The position numbers were made by a program, and so were the translations under genes. The notes under the pieces were generated by a model, which saw only the letters and a list, made by a program, of their open reading frames with translations, did not search any database and was not told the DNA's origin. From Bacteroidota bacterium (GTDB lineage: Bacteria > Bacteroidota > Bacteroidia > Bacteroidales > DTGW01), in contig JAKPGM010000048.1 of NCBI GenBank assembly GCA_029550865.1, positions 1 to 41,697 on the forward strand: a stretch of 41,697 nucleotides of DNA. The letters run 5' to 3'. Positions 1-9,114 of this stretch are shown here, piece after piece. Positions within the stretch are counted from its first letter, which is position 1; the number at the start of each line of letters is the position of its first letter.

Positions 1-2
1 TA

Positions 3-575
3 CAGAAGAACAACGCTAAATCAGTTCGAGAATTTTACATTTACAACTACGATTTTAAAGATCTACTTTCAAGCCTCGATTCCACCCAGATGAATCATGT
101 GGTCAGTTTTTCGAACGATGAAGTTTTTGTAGCATCGCTATTGGGGCAGCTCGAGAAAAAGTTACTATACTACCCTATCCGCACCTATGGGATCTCGACA
201 TGGTTGTCTTTTAGTAGCATCGACCTTAATTATTTTTACAATCAACAATTAACCTGTTTTTCGAATTTTTATGTCGACTATGAACAGGAAAAAGTACTTC
301 GATTTTTAAAGAAATATCGTTTGCGTTTTGGTTCCGAGCCAGTTCGAAATTCGAAATTTGGCTTTAATTATTGTATGCTGGGATACGATTTGACACGCTA
401 TTTTGCAGTAGCAACCGCATGTTTAGGCAATAATTTTGCAGCTTACGATTGCACACCCAATTCGTCTTTAAATGTTAAATTAAAGTTCATACCAACAATA
501 CCATCGGGTGGGTATATCAACCGTGCTTTTTATCAACTGCGTTTTAGTAAAGACTTTACATTCACGGCAGAATAG
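3..575 (+). CDS. C-terminal fragment of a LysM/periplasmic-binding-like protein (5' partial)
   Basis: The frame is open from the left edge, so only the C-terminal ~190 residues are present; the Met at 90 is probably internal. The visible part has alternating beta/alpha segments such as NHVVSFSNDEVFVASLLGQL, then a region rich in Tyr and Phe (SKFGFNYCMLGYDLTRYFA) and a closing GGYINRAFYQLRF segment. From memory this resembles the end of Bacteroidales proteins that join LysM peptidoglycan-binding repeats to a type I periplasmic-binding-like domain. The LysM part would lie left of the window, so the assignment rests on the tail alone. No transport partner gene is visible. It ends 126 bp before the convergent GH3 gene. 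Confidence 0.5.
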   Translation, partial: QKNNAKSVREFYIYNYDFKDLLSSLDSTQMNHVVSFSNDEVFVASLLGQLEKKLLYYPIRTYGISTWLSFSSIDLNYFYNQQLTCFSNFYVDYEQEKVLRFLKKYRLRFGSEPVRNSKFGFNYCMLGYDLTRYFAVATACLGNNFAAYDCTPNSSLNVKLKFIPTIPSGGYINRAFYQLRFSKDFTFTAE

Positions 576-631
576 GTCATTTACTACTGGTTCTCAAGAG
601 TAAATATCTTTTTTGAAAAACCAATAACAGC

Positions 632-671
632 AAAAAAAGCAGGGTCAGTTCGATATCTCAATGACCCTGCT
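632..671 (-). terminator. Intrinsic terminator of the minus-strand GH3 gene
   Basis: A 10-bp perfect stem (AGCAGGGTCA at 638-647 with TGACCCTGCT at 662-671) encloses a 14-nt loop. Read on the minus strand it is followed by a run of seven T. It lies about 30 bp past the stop of the 701-3199 gene. Confidence 0.8.
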
Positions 672-700
672 GTAAGAAATTGTGTCAGTATCTGCTATCT

Positions 701-3199
701 CTATTTTATTTCAATAACATCTTTTAGGCGGATGTCTTTGGAGGAAGCTCCAATAAGAACCTGATATTTACCAGGCTCGACCTTCCAACCCTTGCTATCA
801 ACATCCCAGTATGCAAAGTCGCGTTCCTTAAGGCCGATGGTCACCGTTTTAGTTTCCCCAGGCTTTAGCGATACACGCCCAAAACCCTTGAGTTCTTTGA
901 GCGGACGTTCAACAGCGGATTGGGGAGGTGCAATATAAAGCTGAACCACCTCGTCACCGGCACGAGAACCCGTGTTCGATACCTCTACAGAAATGGTATA
1001 TCGACGATTGCCCTCATCGGTTATTTTTAGGTTTTTATAAGCAAAAGTGGTATAGGACAGGCCATAACCAAAGGGGAAAGTAGGTTCCATACGGTTTTTA
1101 TCGAGATAGCGATATCCTACAAAAACGCCTTCGGAATAGGGAACCTTCAAGCTCTTTTTGTAATCCTTAAAGGCTGGCGATTGGTTGTAATCGGCGATGA
1201 AGGTAAATGGAAGTTTTCCAGCAGGGCTAACATCCCCCGCTAACACTTGAGCAATAGCATTTCCGGTTTCCTGCCCAATGTAATACATATGTACAAGGGC
1301 TTTAACTTTGTTTAGCCAGTTTTTGGTTTTTGTAGGCGTTCCGCCATTTAGTACGACTACCGTATTGGGATTTGCCTTAGCAACGGCCAATACCAATTGT
1401 TCCTGTTTACCCGGTAATTCCAGTCCATCGCGGTCGCGCCCTTCGCTTTCAAGCATATCGTTGGCACCTGCAAATACAATAGCCATATCAGCCTTAGCAG
1501 CAACCTGTGCAGCCTCGGCAACAGCATCGTAATTGGGATTGGTAATACGCTTCAACCCAAATTTAAGCACAGCTCCACCGCCATCTTCGTAAAATTCGAT
1601 ACGAATCTTATAATACTTATCAGCCATCATATCGCAGAAATACTGGTCGATAATGGGACCGTGATTGGTCCAGTTGTCAATGACCAACTTATCATCGAGA
1701 TAAACCCTGACGCCATCGTCGGAGAGCGTACTCAATACATATTTTCCACTTTCATTTACTTTAAGCCAGCCCGTCCAGCGAATCGAGAAGAAATTGGGTT
1801 TGATAGCAGGGTCGGGCGAACCCGTACCATAATCGGTATTAAGCTGAGGGTCGACACGCACCAAAGTTGGTTTTCCTTCCAGATTTTTATTGTTAAAATA
1901 TTCGCCCTGCAAACCATTTTGTTTTTTATCAGGGGTCCACAATACTGAGCTCTCGGCAGGGGCAAGGCGTGGACGCGGAGTAGAGTCGCCCTGGGCAAAG
2001 AGAAATTGAATAGTATCGCCAAAACGTTTTTTCAATCCTTCCAGGGGAGTAACGGCATAAAATGGACTCACGAACGAGCTACCACCCCCTCCCGTAACAG
2101 CTTCGGCTGCATTGGGACCGATAACAGCAATAGTTTTAACTTTATTTTTATCGATAGGAAGAATAATATTATCGTTTTTTAGCAGGGTAATCGCCTCGAT
2201 GGCTGCTTTCAGCGCCAATGGCTTATGCTTTTCAAATACCGTAGTATCGGGACGAACCGGTTTGTCGAATAATCCAACCCAGAAGGCTACTCGTAAAATA
2301 CGACGTACCTTATCATCAATAACCTCCTGCTTAATTTGCCCATTGTTCAGGTATTTTTTCAGGCTATCGGGCTGAAAGTAAACGCCTACGGGCATTTCAA
2401 GGTCGAGCCCGGCATTGGCTGCGTGCAATGTGCTATAAACCGATACCCAGTCGGAAATTAAAAAGCCCTGAAACCCCCATTCACCTTTCAGGATATCACG
2501 AATCAGGTGATAGTTTTCGGTGCAATGCTGTCCATTTTGAATGTTATAGGCAGCCATCACCGTCCAGGCATTGGCCTCCTTTACAGCAGCCTCAAATGGC
2601 AGCAGGTGTACCTCACGCAAGGAACGTTCATCGACAATAACATCGTATTTGTGTCGTTCCCACTCCTGATCGTTGGTAGCAAAGTGCTTTACGGAAGCAA
2701 TTACTTTCTCATGCTGAAGCCCCTTTACCCAGTTAACAGCCATGCGTGCTGCCAAAAAGGGATCTTCACTATACGATTCAAAATTTCTTCCTCCCAGCGG
2801 CATACGATGAATACCTACACAGGGGCCTAACAAGTAATCACGTCCGTGCGCTTTGGTCTCAAGCGCCATGGCCTGCGCAAGCTGATAAATTAAGGCAGTA
2901 TCCCAGGTAGCAGCCATAGCCACACCAGCCGGAAAACTTGTCGATTTTTCCCAACGAACACCCAGCGGACCATCGGTGATATGGATTGCTGGTATTCCCA
3001 ACCGTGGGATGGGGCGTGTATCGAACCCCGTACTATCGCCCGAGAGCAACAGCAGCTTCTCATCTAACGTCATCCTTGATAACAAATCATTTACCCGTTC
3101 TTCTACAGGTCGGGAAGGATCCTGGTAAATAGCCTTTTTTTGGCATGAACCCATTATTACAACCAAAAAGAAAACAAAAAAATAGCTTTGTCGTTTCAT
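701..3199 (-). CDS. GH3 family glycosidase with PA14 insert, lipoprotein (beta-glucosidase type)
   Basis: An exo-acting glycoside hydrolase family 3 enzyme, most likely a beta-glucosidase or beta-xylosidase acting on oligosaccharides in the periplasm or at the outer membrane. A signal peptide ends at a lipobox-like GSC with Cys19. The GH3 N-terminal barrel spans about 30-330 and holds the nucleophile Asp250 in LISDW. The GH3 C-terminal domain starts near 335 and is interrupted by a PA14 domain at about 425-555, which in this family helps shape substrate binding. The acid/base Glu is expected in ESEGRDR (584-590). A fibronectin III-like domain closes the protein (about 735-830). The 832-aa length is normal for PA14-bearing GH3. 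It is transcribed away from a second GH3 gene. Exact substrate cannot be read from the sequence. Confidence 0.93.
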   Translation of the reverse strand: MKRQSYFFVFFLVVIMGSCQKKAIYQDPSRPVEERVNDLLSRMTLDEKLLLLSGDSTGFDTRPIPRLGIPAIHITDGPLGVRWEKSTSFPAGVAMAATWDTALIYQLAQAMALETKAHGRDYLLGPCVGIHRMPLGGRNFESYSEDPFLAARMAVNWVKGLQHEKVIASVKHFATNDQEWERHKYDVIVDERSLREVHLLPFEAAVKEANAWTVMAAYNIQNGQHCTENYHLIRDILKGEWGFQGFLISDWVSVYSTLHAANAGLDLEMPVGVYFQPDSLKKYLNNGQIKQEVIDDKVRRILRVAFWVGLFDKPVRPDTTVFEKHKPLALKAAIEAITLLKNDNIILPIDKNKVKTIAVIGPNAAEAVTGGGGSSFVSPFYAVTPLEGLKKRFGDTIQFLFAQGDSTPRPRLAPAESSVLWTPDKKQNGLQGEYFNNKNLEGKPTLVRVDPQLNTDYGTGSPDPAIKPNFFSIRWTGWLKVNESGKYVLSTLSDDGVRVYLDDKLVIDNWTNHGPIIDQYFCDMMADKYYKIRIEFYEDGGGAVLKFGLKRITNPNYDAVAEAAQVAAKADMAIVFAGANDMLESEGRDRDGLELPGKQEQLVLAVAKANPNTVVVLNGGTPTKTKNWLNKVKALVHMYYIGQETGNAIAQVLAGDVSPAGKLPFTFIADYNQSPAFKDYKKSLKVPYSEGVFVGYRYLDKNRMEPTFPFGYGLSYTTFAYKNLKITDEGNRRYTISVEVSNTGSRAGDEVVQLYIAPPQSAVERPLKELKGFGRVSLKPGETKTVTIGLKERDFAYWDVDSKGWKVEPGKYQVLIGASSKDIRLKDVIEIK

Positions 3200-3467
3200 A
3201 GATAATGTATTTGAAAATTAGTAATTAGTAAGTAAGGCAATAGCTACGTTAAAGTTAGTGAGAAAATCGGATTTATTTGTAATTATTTAGGGGGAGAAAA
3301 ACCAAATGTTCCTAAAAAATTGGTAATGAACCATTTTTACAAATACTACAAAAATACGACATCGTAATCAACGACTCATTTTGTTAAATTATCCCTAAAA
3401 ATAAAAGAAAAAAGGCACATCTTTGTAAAGAATGTAAATTCGCAGGTAAAATTTAAACATTATTCCT

Positions 3468-5609
3468 ATGAAAACAAAATTGCTAATTAGCTTATTCATC
3501 TTACAAACACTAATTTCCTGTAATGAAAAATCGAAACAATCCATGAAAGCATTTGAGCCCTTTGTACCGCCCATATCGTACGAAAAAGCCGATTCTATGG
3601 CAATATCGTTGCTTGGAAAAATGACATTGGAAGAAAAAATAAACCTGATAGGGGGGCACAAAATGTTCTATACGGGTAGCGTGGAACGGTTGGGTATCCC
3701 AGCTTTATTGATGTCTGATGCGACGGCAGGAGTACGTATGCTGGACCATATACGGGAAAAAATTGGCAAATCGACAGCTTTCCCATGCCCGGTAGCACTT
3801 GCAGCAACGTGGAATCCCGAGTTGGCCTATCAATATTCGCATAGCATTGGCGAAGAATGTCGTGCTGCAGGGATAAACATTTTGCTTGGGCCTGGCGTCA
3901 ATATCTACCGTATTTCGCAAAATGGACGGAATTTTGAGTATTTTGGCGAAGATCCCTACCTTGGTGCACGCATGGTTGAACAATATATAAAAGGTGTACA
4001 ATCGACCGGAACCATTGCCACCCTCAAGCATTTTCTGTGCAACAACCACGAATATCATCGGCGTACCACTAATGTACTGGTCGACGATCGTACGCTGCAT
4101 GAAATATATCTTCCCATTTTTAAGGCAGGTATCGATGCTGGAGCCATGGCTGTTATGACGGCTTATAATCAGGTACGTGGCGAGTACTGTGGTCAGAGCC
4201 AATTTGTTATTTCTGAGCTACTTCGCAAAGAACTGGGTTTTAAATGGCTGGTAATGAGCGACTGGTGGTCGACCTTTGATCCTGAAAAAACCATTAAGTC
4301 GGGACTGGATCTGGAAATGCCAGGCGAATCGATGGACATCCCCTATATCAAAGAAATGTTAGGCGATATTTATGTAAAAACCAATGCGCCCAGGTTGCTT
4401 ACAGCAGGTAAGATTTCTGAAGCCGATATCGACCGCATGGTTCGCAGCTATCTGCGTACCGCTATTGCTATGGATTTGTTCAACAAGAAAGCAGATACAA
4501 CTTATCTAAGAAAATTTGAGGAACATGAACAGGTAGCTTTAAACACTGCCCGGGAGGGTATGGTATTACTTAAAAACAATGGTGTGTTGCCTCTTTCAAC
4601 CAATGCCCGGGTAATTGTTACGGGTCCCAATGCCAATACGGTAGCTGCCGGTCAGGGCTCGGCTTATGTCGAAGGATATAACAAAATAACCCTGGTAGAG
4701 GCCATGAACCGCATTTTTGGTGCCAATGCTGCTTATATCGAAAAACCTTCAGCAGAAGATCTGAAAACTGCTAAAGCTGTGGTAGTAAATATTGGAACTG
4801 CCGACAGCGAAGGATACGATCGCCCGTTTGACCTGCCTGCAGAAACCGAACAATTTATACTCGAAATAGCCGCCCATAATCCTAATGTCGTTGTAGTAGT
4901 CAACAGTGGAGGTGGCATTAACATGACCCGCTGGATCGATCGGGTAGCGGCTGTACTGTATGCTTTTTACCCTGGACAAATAGGAAATGTAGCTGTAGCT
5001 GAAATCTTAAGCGGAAAAATCAATCCCTCTGGAAAACTTCCGTTTACAATCGAACGTAACTTTACCGATTCCCCAGGTGCCGACTATATTCCTGCCGGTC
5101 AAACCATGGAAAACAACTGGAACAACGACCTGAACATTAAACTGCCCATCAATACCGTCAATTATCACGAGGGAGTTATGGTGGGTTATCGCTGGTACGA
5201 GTATAAAAATATCGAACCTCTATTCTGGTTTGGACATGGCCTGTCGTATACAACTTTCAGCATTGAAAAGCCCAAAGTTACCCCATCCTCTTCTGCAGTT
5301 GATCCCCGTATCGAATGTTCAGTAGAAATTAAAAATACAGGGCGTGTGGCTGGTGCTGAGGTGGTTCAGGTTTACGTGGAAGACGTGCAAGCTTCGGTGG
5401 TACGTCCCAAAAAGGAGCTCAAAGCATTTCGCAAGGTTTTCTTGCAACCACAAGAACGCCAAACTATCCAATTTACACTCGGAAAAGATGCCTTTGCCTT
5501 CTACGATGCCAACAGAAAAGAGTGGGTGGTAGAACCTGGAGAGTTTATTCTTCACATCGGCACATCGTCCAAAAATATTTTGCTGCAACAACGGGTGGTA
5601 TTAAAATAA
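3468..5609 (+). CDS. GH3 family glycosidase, lipoprotein
   Basis: A second family 3 glycoside hydrolase, 713 aa, without a PA14 insert. The N-terminus is a lipoprotein signal (MKTKLLISLFILQTLISC, Cys18). The barrel domain carries KHFLCNNHE near 187-195 and the nucleophile Asp265 in VMSDWW. The C-terminal sandwich holds the EGYDRPFDLP acid/base region (448-457), and a fibronectin III-like domain ends the protein. It shares the domain plan but not close identity with the divergent neighbour at 701-3199, so the two probably have complementary specificities on one glycan. The 268-bp divergent spacer between them must hold both promoters; no clear -33/-7 pair stands out. A strong terminator follows 20 bp after the stop. 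Confidence 0.93.
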   Translation: MKTKLLISLFILQTLISCNEKSKQSMKAFEPFVPPISYEKADSMAISLLGKMTLEEKINLIGGHKMFYTGSVERLGIPALLMSDATAGVRMLDHIREKIGKSTAFPCPVALAATWNPELAYQYSHSIGEECRAAGINILLGPGVNIYRISQNGRNFEYFGEDPYLGARMVEQYIKGVQSTGTIATLKHFLCNNHEYHRRTTNVLVDDRTLHEIYLPIFKAGIDAGAMAVMTAYNQVRGEYCGQSQFVISELLRKELGFKWLVMSDWWSTFDPEKTIKSGLDLEMPGESMDIPYIKEMLGDIYVKTNAPRLLTAGKISEADIDRMVRSYLRTAIAMDLFNKKADTTYLRKFEEHEQVALNTAREGMVLLKNNGVLPLSTNARVIVTGPNANTVAAGQGSAYVEGYNKITLVEAMNRIFGANAAYIEKPSAEDLKTAKAVVVNIGTADSEGYDRPFDLPAETEQFILEIAAHNPNVVVVVNSGGGINMTRWIDRVAAVLYAFYPGQIGNVAVAEILSGKINPSGKLPFTIERNFTDSPGADYIPAGQTMENNWNNDLNIKLPINTVNYHEGVMVGYRWYEYKNIEPLFWFGHGLSYTTFSIEKPKVTPSSSAVDPRIECSVEIKNTGRVAGAEVVQVYVEDVQASVVRPKKELKAFRKVFLQPQERQTIQFTLGKDAFAFYDANRKEWVVEPGEFILHIGTSSKNILLQQRVVLK

Positions 5610-5629
5610 GCTAATCTGAATTTTTCCTC

Positions 5630-5664
5630 AAAAACGCTTTGCATTTATGGTGCAAAGCGTTTTT
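5630..5664 (+). terminator. Intrinsic terminator of the plus-strand GH3 gene
   Basis: A 14-bp perfect stem (AAAAACGCTTTGCA with TGCAAAGCGTTTTT) has a 7-nt loop at 5644-5650 and ends in a T run reading on the plus strand. The rest of the gap to 5914 is AT-rich and holds only the palindrome at 5849-5870. Confidence 0.85.
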
Positions 5665-5848
5665 TATTTAGAGCAATAACCAGCTTTAAGTTGAAAGGCT
5701 TTCGTCATTCGTATATTTAAAAGTATTTAATTTTTCAGTATTACTCGAACATACCAAAAATGAAATTAAAATAAACCTAAAATACTGTTTCTTATTTAAT
5801 ATATTGATTATTAGCATAATATAAAAATATAATTTTATAATCTATTTA

Positions 5849-5870
5849 AAAAAGACATTAATATCTTTTT
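5849..5870. promoter_or_regulatory. Candidate operator upstream of ric
   Basis: A 22-bp inverted repeat with one mismatched pair (5856/5863), half-sites AAAAAGA and TCTTTTT, centred between 5859 and 5860, about 55 bp before the ric start. Just downstream, TAATTTTA (5884-5891) differs by one base from the Bacteroidota -7 consensus TAnnTTTG. Position and symmetry fit control by the Rrf2 protein two genes away or by a CRP/FNR-type regulator. This is inference; A/T-rich palindromes also arise by chance. Confidence 0.4.
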
Positions 5871-5914
5871 AAAAATTTGTAGTAATTTTATCGACAAAAT
5901 AAAAAAATAGAGCT

Positions 5915-6634
5915 ATGGAAACTATGTTGAATACTAAAGTATCGGATCTGGTTCGTAAAAACTACAGAACAGCTGAAATTTTTCACCAGTATCATATTGA
6001 CTTCTGCTGCAACGGGGACAAAACATTAGAAGAAGCCTGCCGGGAACGACAGGTGTCCCTGGACAAAATACAAATCGAATTGGAACGTTTGATGACGCAG
6101 GAGGATGATTTTTCAAATAAGGTAAATAGCATGTCACTTACCGAATTAGTTGATTATATCATCGAACGTCATCACAGCTATGTACGAAACAACATTCCCA
6201 TGCTACAGGAGTTTTTGACCAGGATAAGTCAGGTGCATGGCGAAAGGCACCCAGAGCTTCACGAGGTAAAATCACTTTTCGACGAAACTGCCGGAAATTT
6301 GGTTATGCATATGCAGAAGGAAGAAATCATCCTTTTTCCCTACATAAAGAAAATGGAAGATGCTGCTAAACGAGGAGTTGAAAAAATCCGAAGTCCGTTT
6401 GGGGAAGTATCGAATCCCATTCGTGCGATGGAAGCTGAACACCAGGCTGAGGGCGAACGTTTCGAACGTATTGCAAGTCTTACTCAACATTATACTATTC
6501 CGGCGGATGCATGTAACACCTATCGAGTGTCGTTGCAAAAGCTCGAAGAATTTGAAAAGGACCTGCATACCCATATCCACCTTGAAAACAATATTTTGTT
6601 TCCTAAAGCCATTGAATTAGAAAAAAATTTATGA
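5915..6634 (+). CDS. ric: Iron-sulfur cluster repair di-iron protein (Ric/ScdA/YtfE)
   Basis: Cytoplasmic di-iron protein that restores Fe-S clusters damaged by nitric oxide or oxidants. The first ~60 residues are the ScdA/DUF542 domain with the paired Cys motif DFCCNG (Cys31-Cys32). The rest is a hemerythrin-like four-helix bundle with metal-ligand candidates His86, His108, His132 with Glu136 (HMQKEE), His176 (EAEHQAEGE) and His220 (THIHLE). Length 239 aa is typical of the two-domain form. The next gene, 36 bp downstream, encodes an Rrf2 regulator with three Cys, a familiar partner for NO-stress genes. A 22-bp palindrome lies upstream of the start. Confidence 0.93.
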   Translation: METMLNTKVSDLVRKNYRTAEIFHQYHIDFCCNGDKTLEEACRERQVSLDKIQIELERLMTQEDDFSNKVNSMSLTELVDYIIERHHSYVRNNIPMLQEFLTRISQVHGERHPELHEVKSLFDETAGNLVMHMQKEEIILFPYIKKMEDAAKRGVEKIRSPFGEVSNPIRAMEAEHQAEGERFERIASLTQHYTIPADACNTYRVSLQKLEEFEKDLHTHIHLENNILFPKAIELEKNL

Positions 6635-6670
6635 ATGTTGAAAATGAAAAATGGATAACTGATATGCAGT

Positions 6671-7111
6671 ATGTTTAGCAAAACAAGCCAATATACGTTA
6701 CGCGCGTTAGTGTACATTTTACTTGAAAACTCGAAAGGTCGTAATCCTGGTTTTCGTGAAATAGCCAGGGAAATTGATTCTCCAGCAGAATTCACGGGTA
6801 AGATTTTGCAGGATCTGGCGCGAAAAAAAATCGTAAGTTCGGCCAAAGGGAAGCATGGTGGTTTTTTTCTTACCGAAGCGCAAAGGCAGATAAGTTTACG
6901 TACCATCATCGAACACATCGAAGGGGAAAATATCTTCCAGTCATGTGGATTTGGGCTAAAATACTGCGATGCAGCCAATCCCTGTCCGCTTCATGAGGAA
7001 TATGCAACGATTCGTGAGCAGCTTCAACAATACATGAACAGCCATACCATCAGTCACCTGGCATTTCAGACGGATGGTCAACGAATATATTTAAAAAGGG
7101 AGGCTTTATGA
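6671..7111 (+). CDS. Rrf2 family transcriptional regulator, NsrR/IscR-like
   Basis: A 146-aa winged-helix repressor or activator. The N-terminal wHTH is recognisable (FSKTSQYTLRALVYIL, then a recognition region near 37-55 and the wing GKHGGFFL at 60-67). Three cysteines, Cys92, Cys99 and Cys105, have the CX6CX5C layout that binds an Fe-S cluster in NsrR and IscR. Its place directly behind ric suggests that it senses NO or iron-sulfur status and controls this cluster, but the signal is inferred. It overlaps the next gene by four bases (ATGA at 7108-7111), so the two are probably translationally coupled. Confidence 0.88.
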   Translation: MFSKTSQYTLRALVYILLENSKGRNPGFREIAREIDSPAEFTGKILQDLARKKIVSSAKGKHGGFFLTEAQRQISLRTIIEHIEGENIFQSCGFGLKYCDAANPCPLHEEYATIREQLQQYMNSHTISHLAFQTDGQRIYLKREAL

Positions 7112-7527
7112 GCAAAATAACATTTATGCAGCTATTTATATCGATTTTTTGGATTGGATTTGTTAGTGCCATAAGTTTTTTTGAGTCGTGGATCAAGTTC
7201 CGTGCTCCAGGAGTAACCCTGCCTATTGGTTTAAGGGTGGGTAAAAAGGTGTTCAATGCCCTAAATCGTGTAGAATTGGTGTTATTTTTAATCATCGTAC
7301 TGCTGTCATTATTACTCCCTATAACGCATGCAGGACTGCTCATAGGTATTGGGGTGGTTCTGATGTTTCAGACCCTCTACCTACTTCCCATACTTAATCA
7401 GCGAGCCGAAAAAATCATTGCAGGTGCCACGGTAACATCTACGTGGCACCATATAGGATATGTAGTGAGCGATATAATGAAAATTATATGCCTTATTTCG
7501 TTATCACTTAAGATTGCAGAAATCTAA
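7108..7527 (+). CDS. Small integral membrane protein of the ric/Rrf2 cluster
   Basis: I do not recognise the family with certainty. The 139-aa product has four hydrophobic segments, at about 5-23, 52-70, 74-95 and 115-135, so it should be a four-helix inner-membrane protein. A conserved-looking loop FFESWIKFRAPGV follows the first helix, and His and Trp residues occur in TSTWHHIGYV (about 110-119). The four-base overlap with the Rrf2 gene makes a shared operon and a role in the NO or iron-sulfur stress response likely. Haem or metal binding through the His pair is possible but unsupported. Confidence 0.7.
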   Translation: MSKITFMQLFISIFWIGFVSAISFFESWIKFRAPGVTLPIGLRVGKKVFNALNRVELVLFLIIVLLSLLLPITHAGLLIGIGVVLMFQTLYLLPILNQRAEKIIAGATVTSTWHHIGYVVSDIMKIICLISLSLKIAEI

Positions 7528-7537
7528 ACAAACAATT

Positions 7538-8236
7538 ATGAAGAACATTGGAATCATTGGCGGACTTGGTCCCGAAGCCACAGTCGATTATTATCAGCGC
7601 ATTATTGAGGCTTTTAAATCGGATAATGGAGGCGACCTCAATTATCCCGAGATTATCATTTACAGCGTCAACATGAAAACTTTCATTGGCTGCATGAAAA
7701 AGAAACAGTATCGGGAAGCAACCGATTATCTGGTGGAAAAAATTCGGAGCCTGGAACGAGCAGGAGCCGATTTTGTTGCCCTTTCGGCCAATACCCCACA
7801 TCAGCTATTTGACGACATCAAGCGTCAGGTAAATGTACCAATATTGAGCATTGTAGAAGCAACATACGAACGTGCACAACAGATGGGGCTTAAACGACTG
7901 GCGCTGTTTGGAACCCTTTTCACTATGAATGCTACCTTTTTTGCCGATGTTTTTGAGAATAAAGGCATACAGATTATCCCGCCTGATGATTCGCAAAAAG
8001 CATACATTCATGAAAAGCTATTTTCAGAAATTGAATTGGGGATATTTAAGGAAGAGACTCGTACAGGGTTGATAAAGATAATGCAAGACATGCACGAAAA
8101 ATATCAAATAGATGGTGTAATCCTGGGCTGCACCGAACTACCCTTAATACTCCCAGAATCACAATATCATGGATTAGCTATGCTCAATACCACAGAAATA
8201 CATGTAAAAGCTATTGTGGAATATTGCCGTGCATAA
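7538..8236 (+). CDS. Aspartate/glutamate racemase family protein, one catalytic Cys replaced
   Basis: A 232-aa member of the cofactor-independent Asp/Glu racemase superfamily. The ATG at 7538 was chosen because it begins the canonical MKNIGIIGGLGPEAT start; an earlier in-frame TTG at 7514 lies inside the previous gene. The second catalytic Cys is present (Cys198 in VILGCTELP). The first, normally Cys before NT.H, is Ala84 (ALSANTPH). Racemases of this fold usually need two thiols, although E. coli EcL-DER works with Thr/Cys and favours one direction. The protein may therefore be a one-directional racemase or have another activity. It follows the membrane-protein gene by 10 bp, possibly in the same transcript. 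Confidence 0.85.
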   Translation: MKNIGIIGGLGPEATVDYYQRIIEAFKSDNGGDLNYPEIIIYSVNMKTFIGCMKKKQYREATDYLVEKIRSLERAGADFVALSANTPHQLFDDIKRQVNVPILSIVEATYERAQQMGLKRLALFGTLFTMNATFFADVFENKGIQIIPPDDSQKAYIHEKLFSEIELGIFKEETRTGLIKIMQDMHEKYQIDGVILGCTELPLILPESQYHGLAMLNTTEIHVKAIVEYCRA

Positions 8237-8242
8237 TCTCAT

Positions 8243-8293
8243 CCGAAAATAATTTTAAAAATTTTTCTTAAAAGGACGGAGGAAACTCGCATG
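8243..8293. repeat. Dispersed ~50-bp repeat R, copy 1
   Basis: Starts with CCGAAAATAATTTTAAAA and ends with CTCGCATG. A similar segment sits at 13485-13532, just upstream of lpxC-fabZ. Both lie between genes; function unknown. Confidence 0.55.
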
Positions 8294-8354
8294 GAATAAA
8301 ATATCAAGCTGTGTTCTCAGCTCGTCGGTGAAATTTTAGCAAACTCAAATAATG

Positions 8355-8411
8355 CCTCACCCCCATCCCCTCTCCTTACAAAGGAGAGGGGTGGCCGACA
8401 GGGCGGATGAG
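8355..8411. repeat. Palindromic repeat P, copy 1 (right arm degraded)
   Basis: Left arm CCTCACCCCC and core CCCCTCTCCTT/AAGGAGAGGGG are intact; the outer right arm has decayed to GGCGGATGAG. Confidence 0.75.
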
Positions 8412-8545
8412 CTTGTAGGAGAAGGCTGTATGATAAGGGAAGGTCAAATTTTATTTCAACCTATCCTTTGGCGGATACGACCCTAAAAATTTTAGCCCTT
8501 CCAACCCCGTAGGGGGTGGCTCCTTTGGTAGCAATGGGATGGCCA

Positions 8546-8604
8546 CCTCACCACCAGCCCCTCTCCTTTCCAAGGAGAGGGGTGGCCGACAGGCCGGGGT
8601 GAGG
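8546..8604. repeat. Palindromic repeat P, copy 2
   Basis: Outer arms CCTCACC and GGGGTGAGG with core CCCCTCTCCTT/AAGGAGAGGGG. GGCCGACAGGCC in the right half can form a small hairpin. Confidence 0.8.
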
Positions 8605-9055
8605 ATGAAACTGCAAGCCATCTTCGTCTCAGCCAACATTTTCTTTCCTCTACTTTCTTGTCTTGATACAAGAAAGTAGCAAAGAAAATCAAGCACAAAT
8701 GATCCCCTGCCCGCTCTGGTCAAAACGGAGTATGGCAGGCAGGGTAAGCCAAATCGTTGGCCATGGCATTTATTGTGGCCTGTGCTATGCGAAATAGCTG
8801 TAGCTATCCACACAAGGCTTTCCTCTTGCCAACGCTTTGAAACGACAAGCGCCCCTGCGGCCATACTTGCCGTTTTGACCATTCACTGCTCTGCATCGCC
8901 GTGCATTTGTGCAACCCACCGCACAACGCTTGGATTATGGCTTGTGCTAATTTTTAAGGCTGCTAAAACTCCTTCTCCCCAGTCTATCCACTTTTTAATT
9001 TTAAACCCTGTCGATGTCCTTTTTATCCTCACCCCCTACTCCTCGCCCTTTCTAT

Positions 9056-9114
9056 CCTCACCCCCATCCCCTCTCCTTTACAAGGAGAGGGGTGGCCGAC
9101 AGGCCGGGGTGAGG
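9056..9114. repeat. Palindromic repeat P, copy 3
   Basis: CCTCACCCC pairs with GGGGTGAGG; the core CCCCTCTCC/GGAGAGGGG is perfect. 59 bp. Confidence 0.8.

Noticed and set aside
3200-3467. Shared promoter or operator in the divergent GH3 spacer
   Set aside because: TTTG and TA-rich words occur but no pair has the usual -33/-7 spacing on either strand, and no clear symmetry was found.
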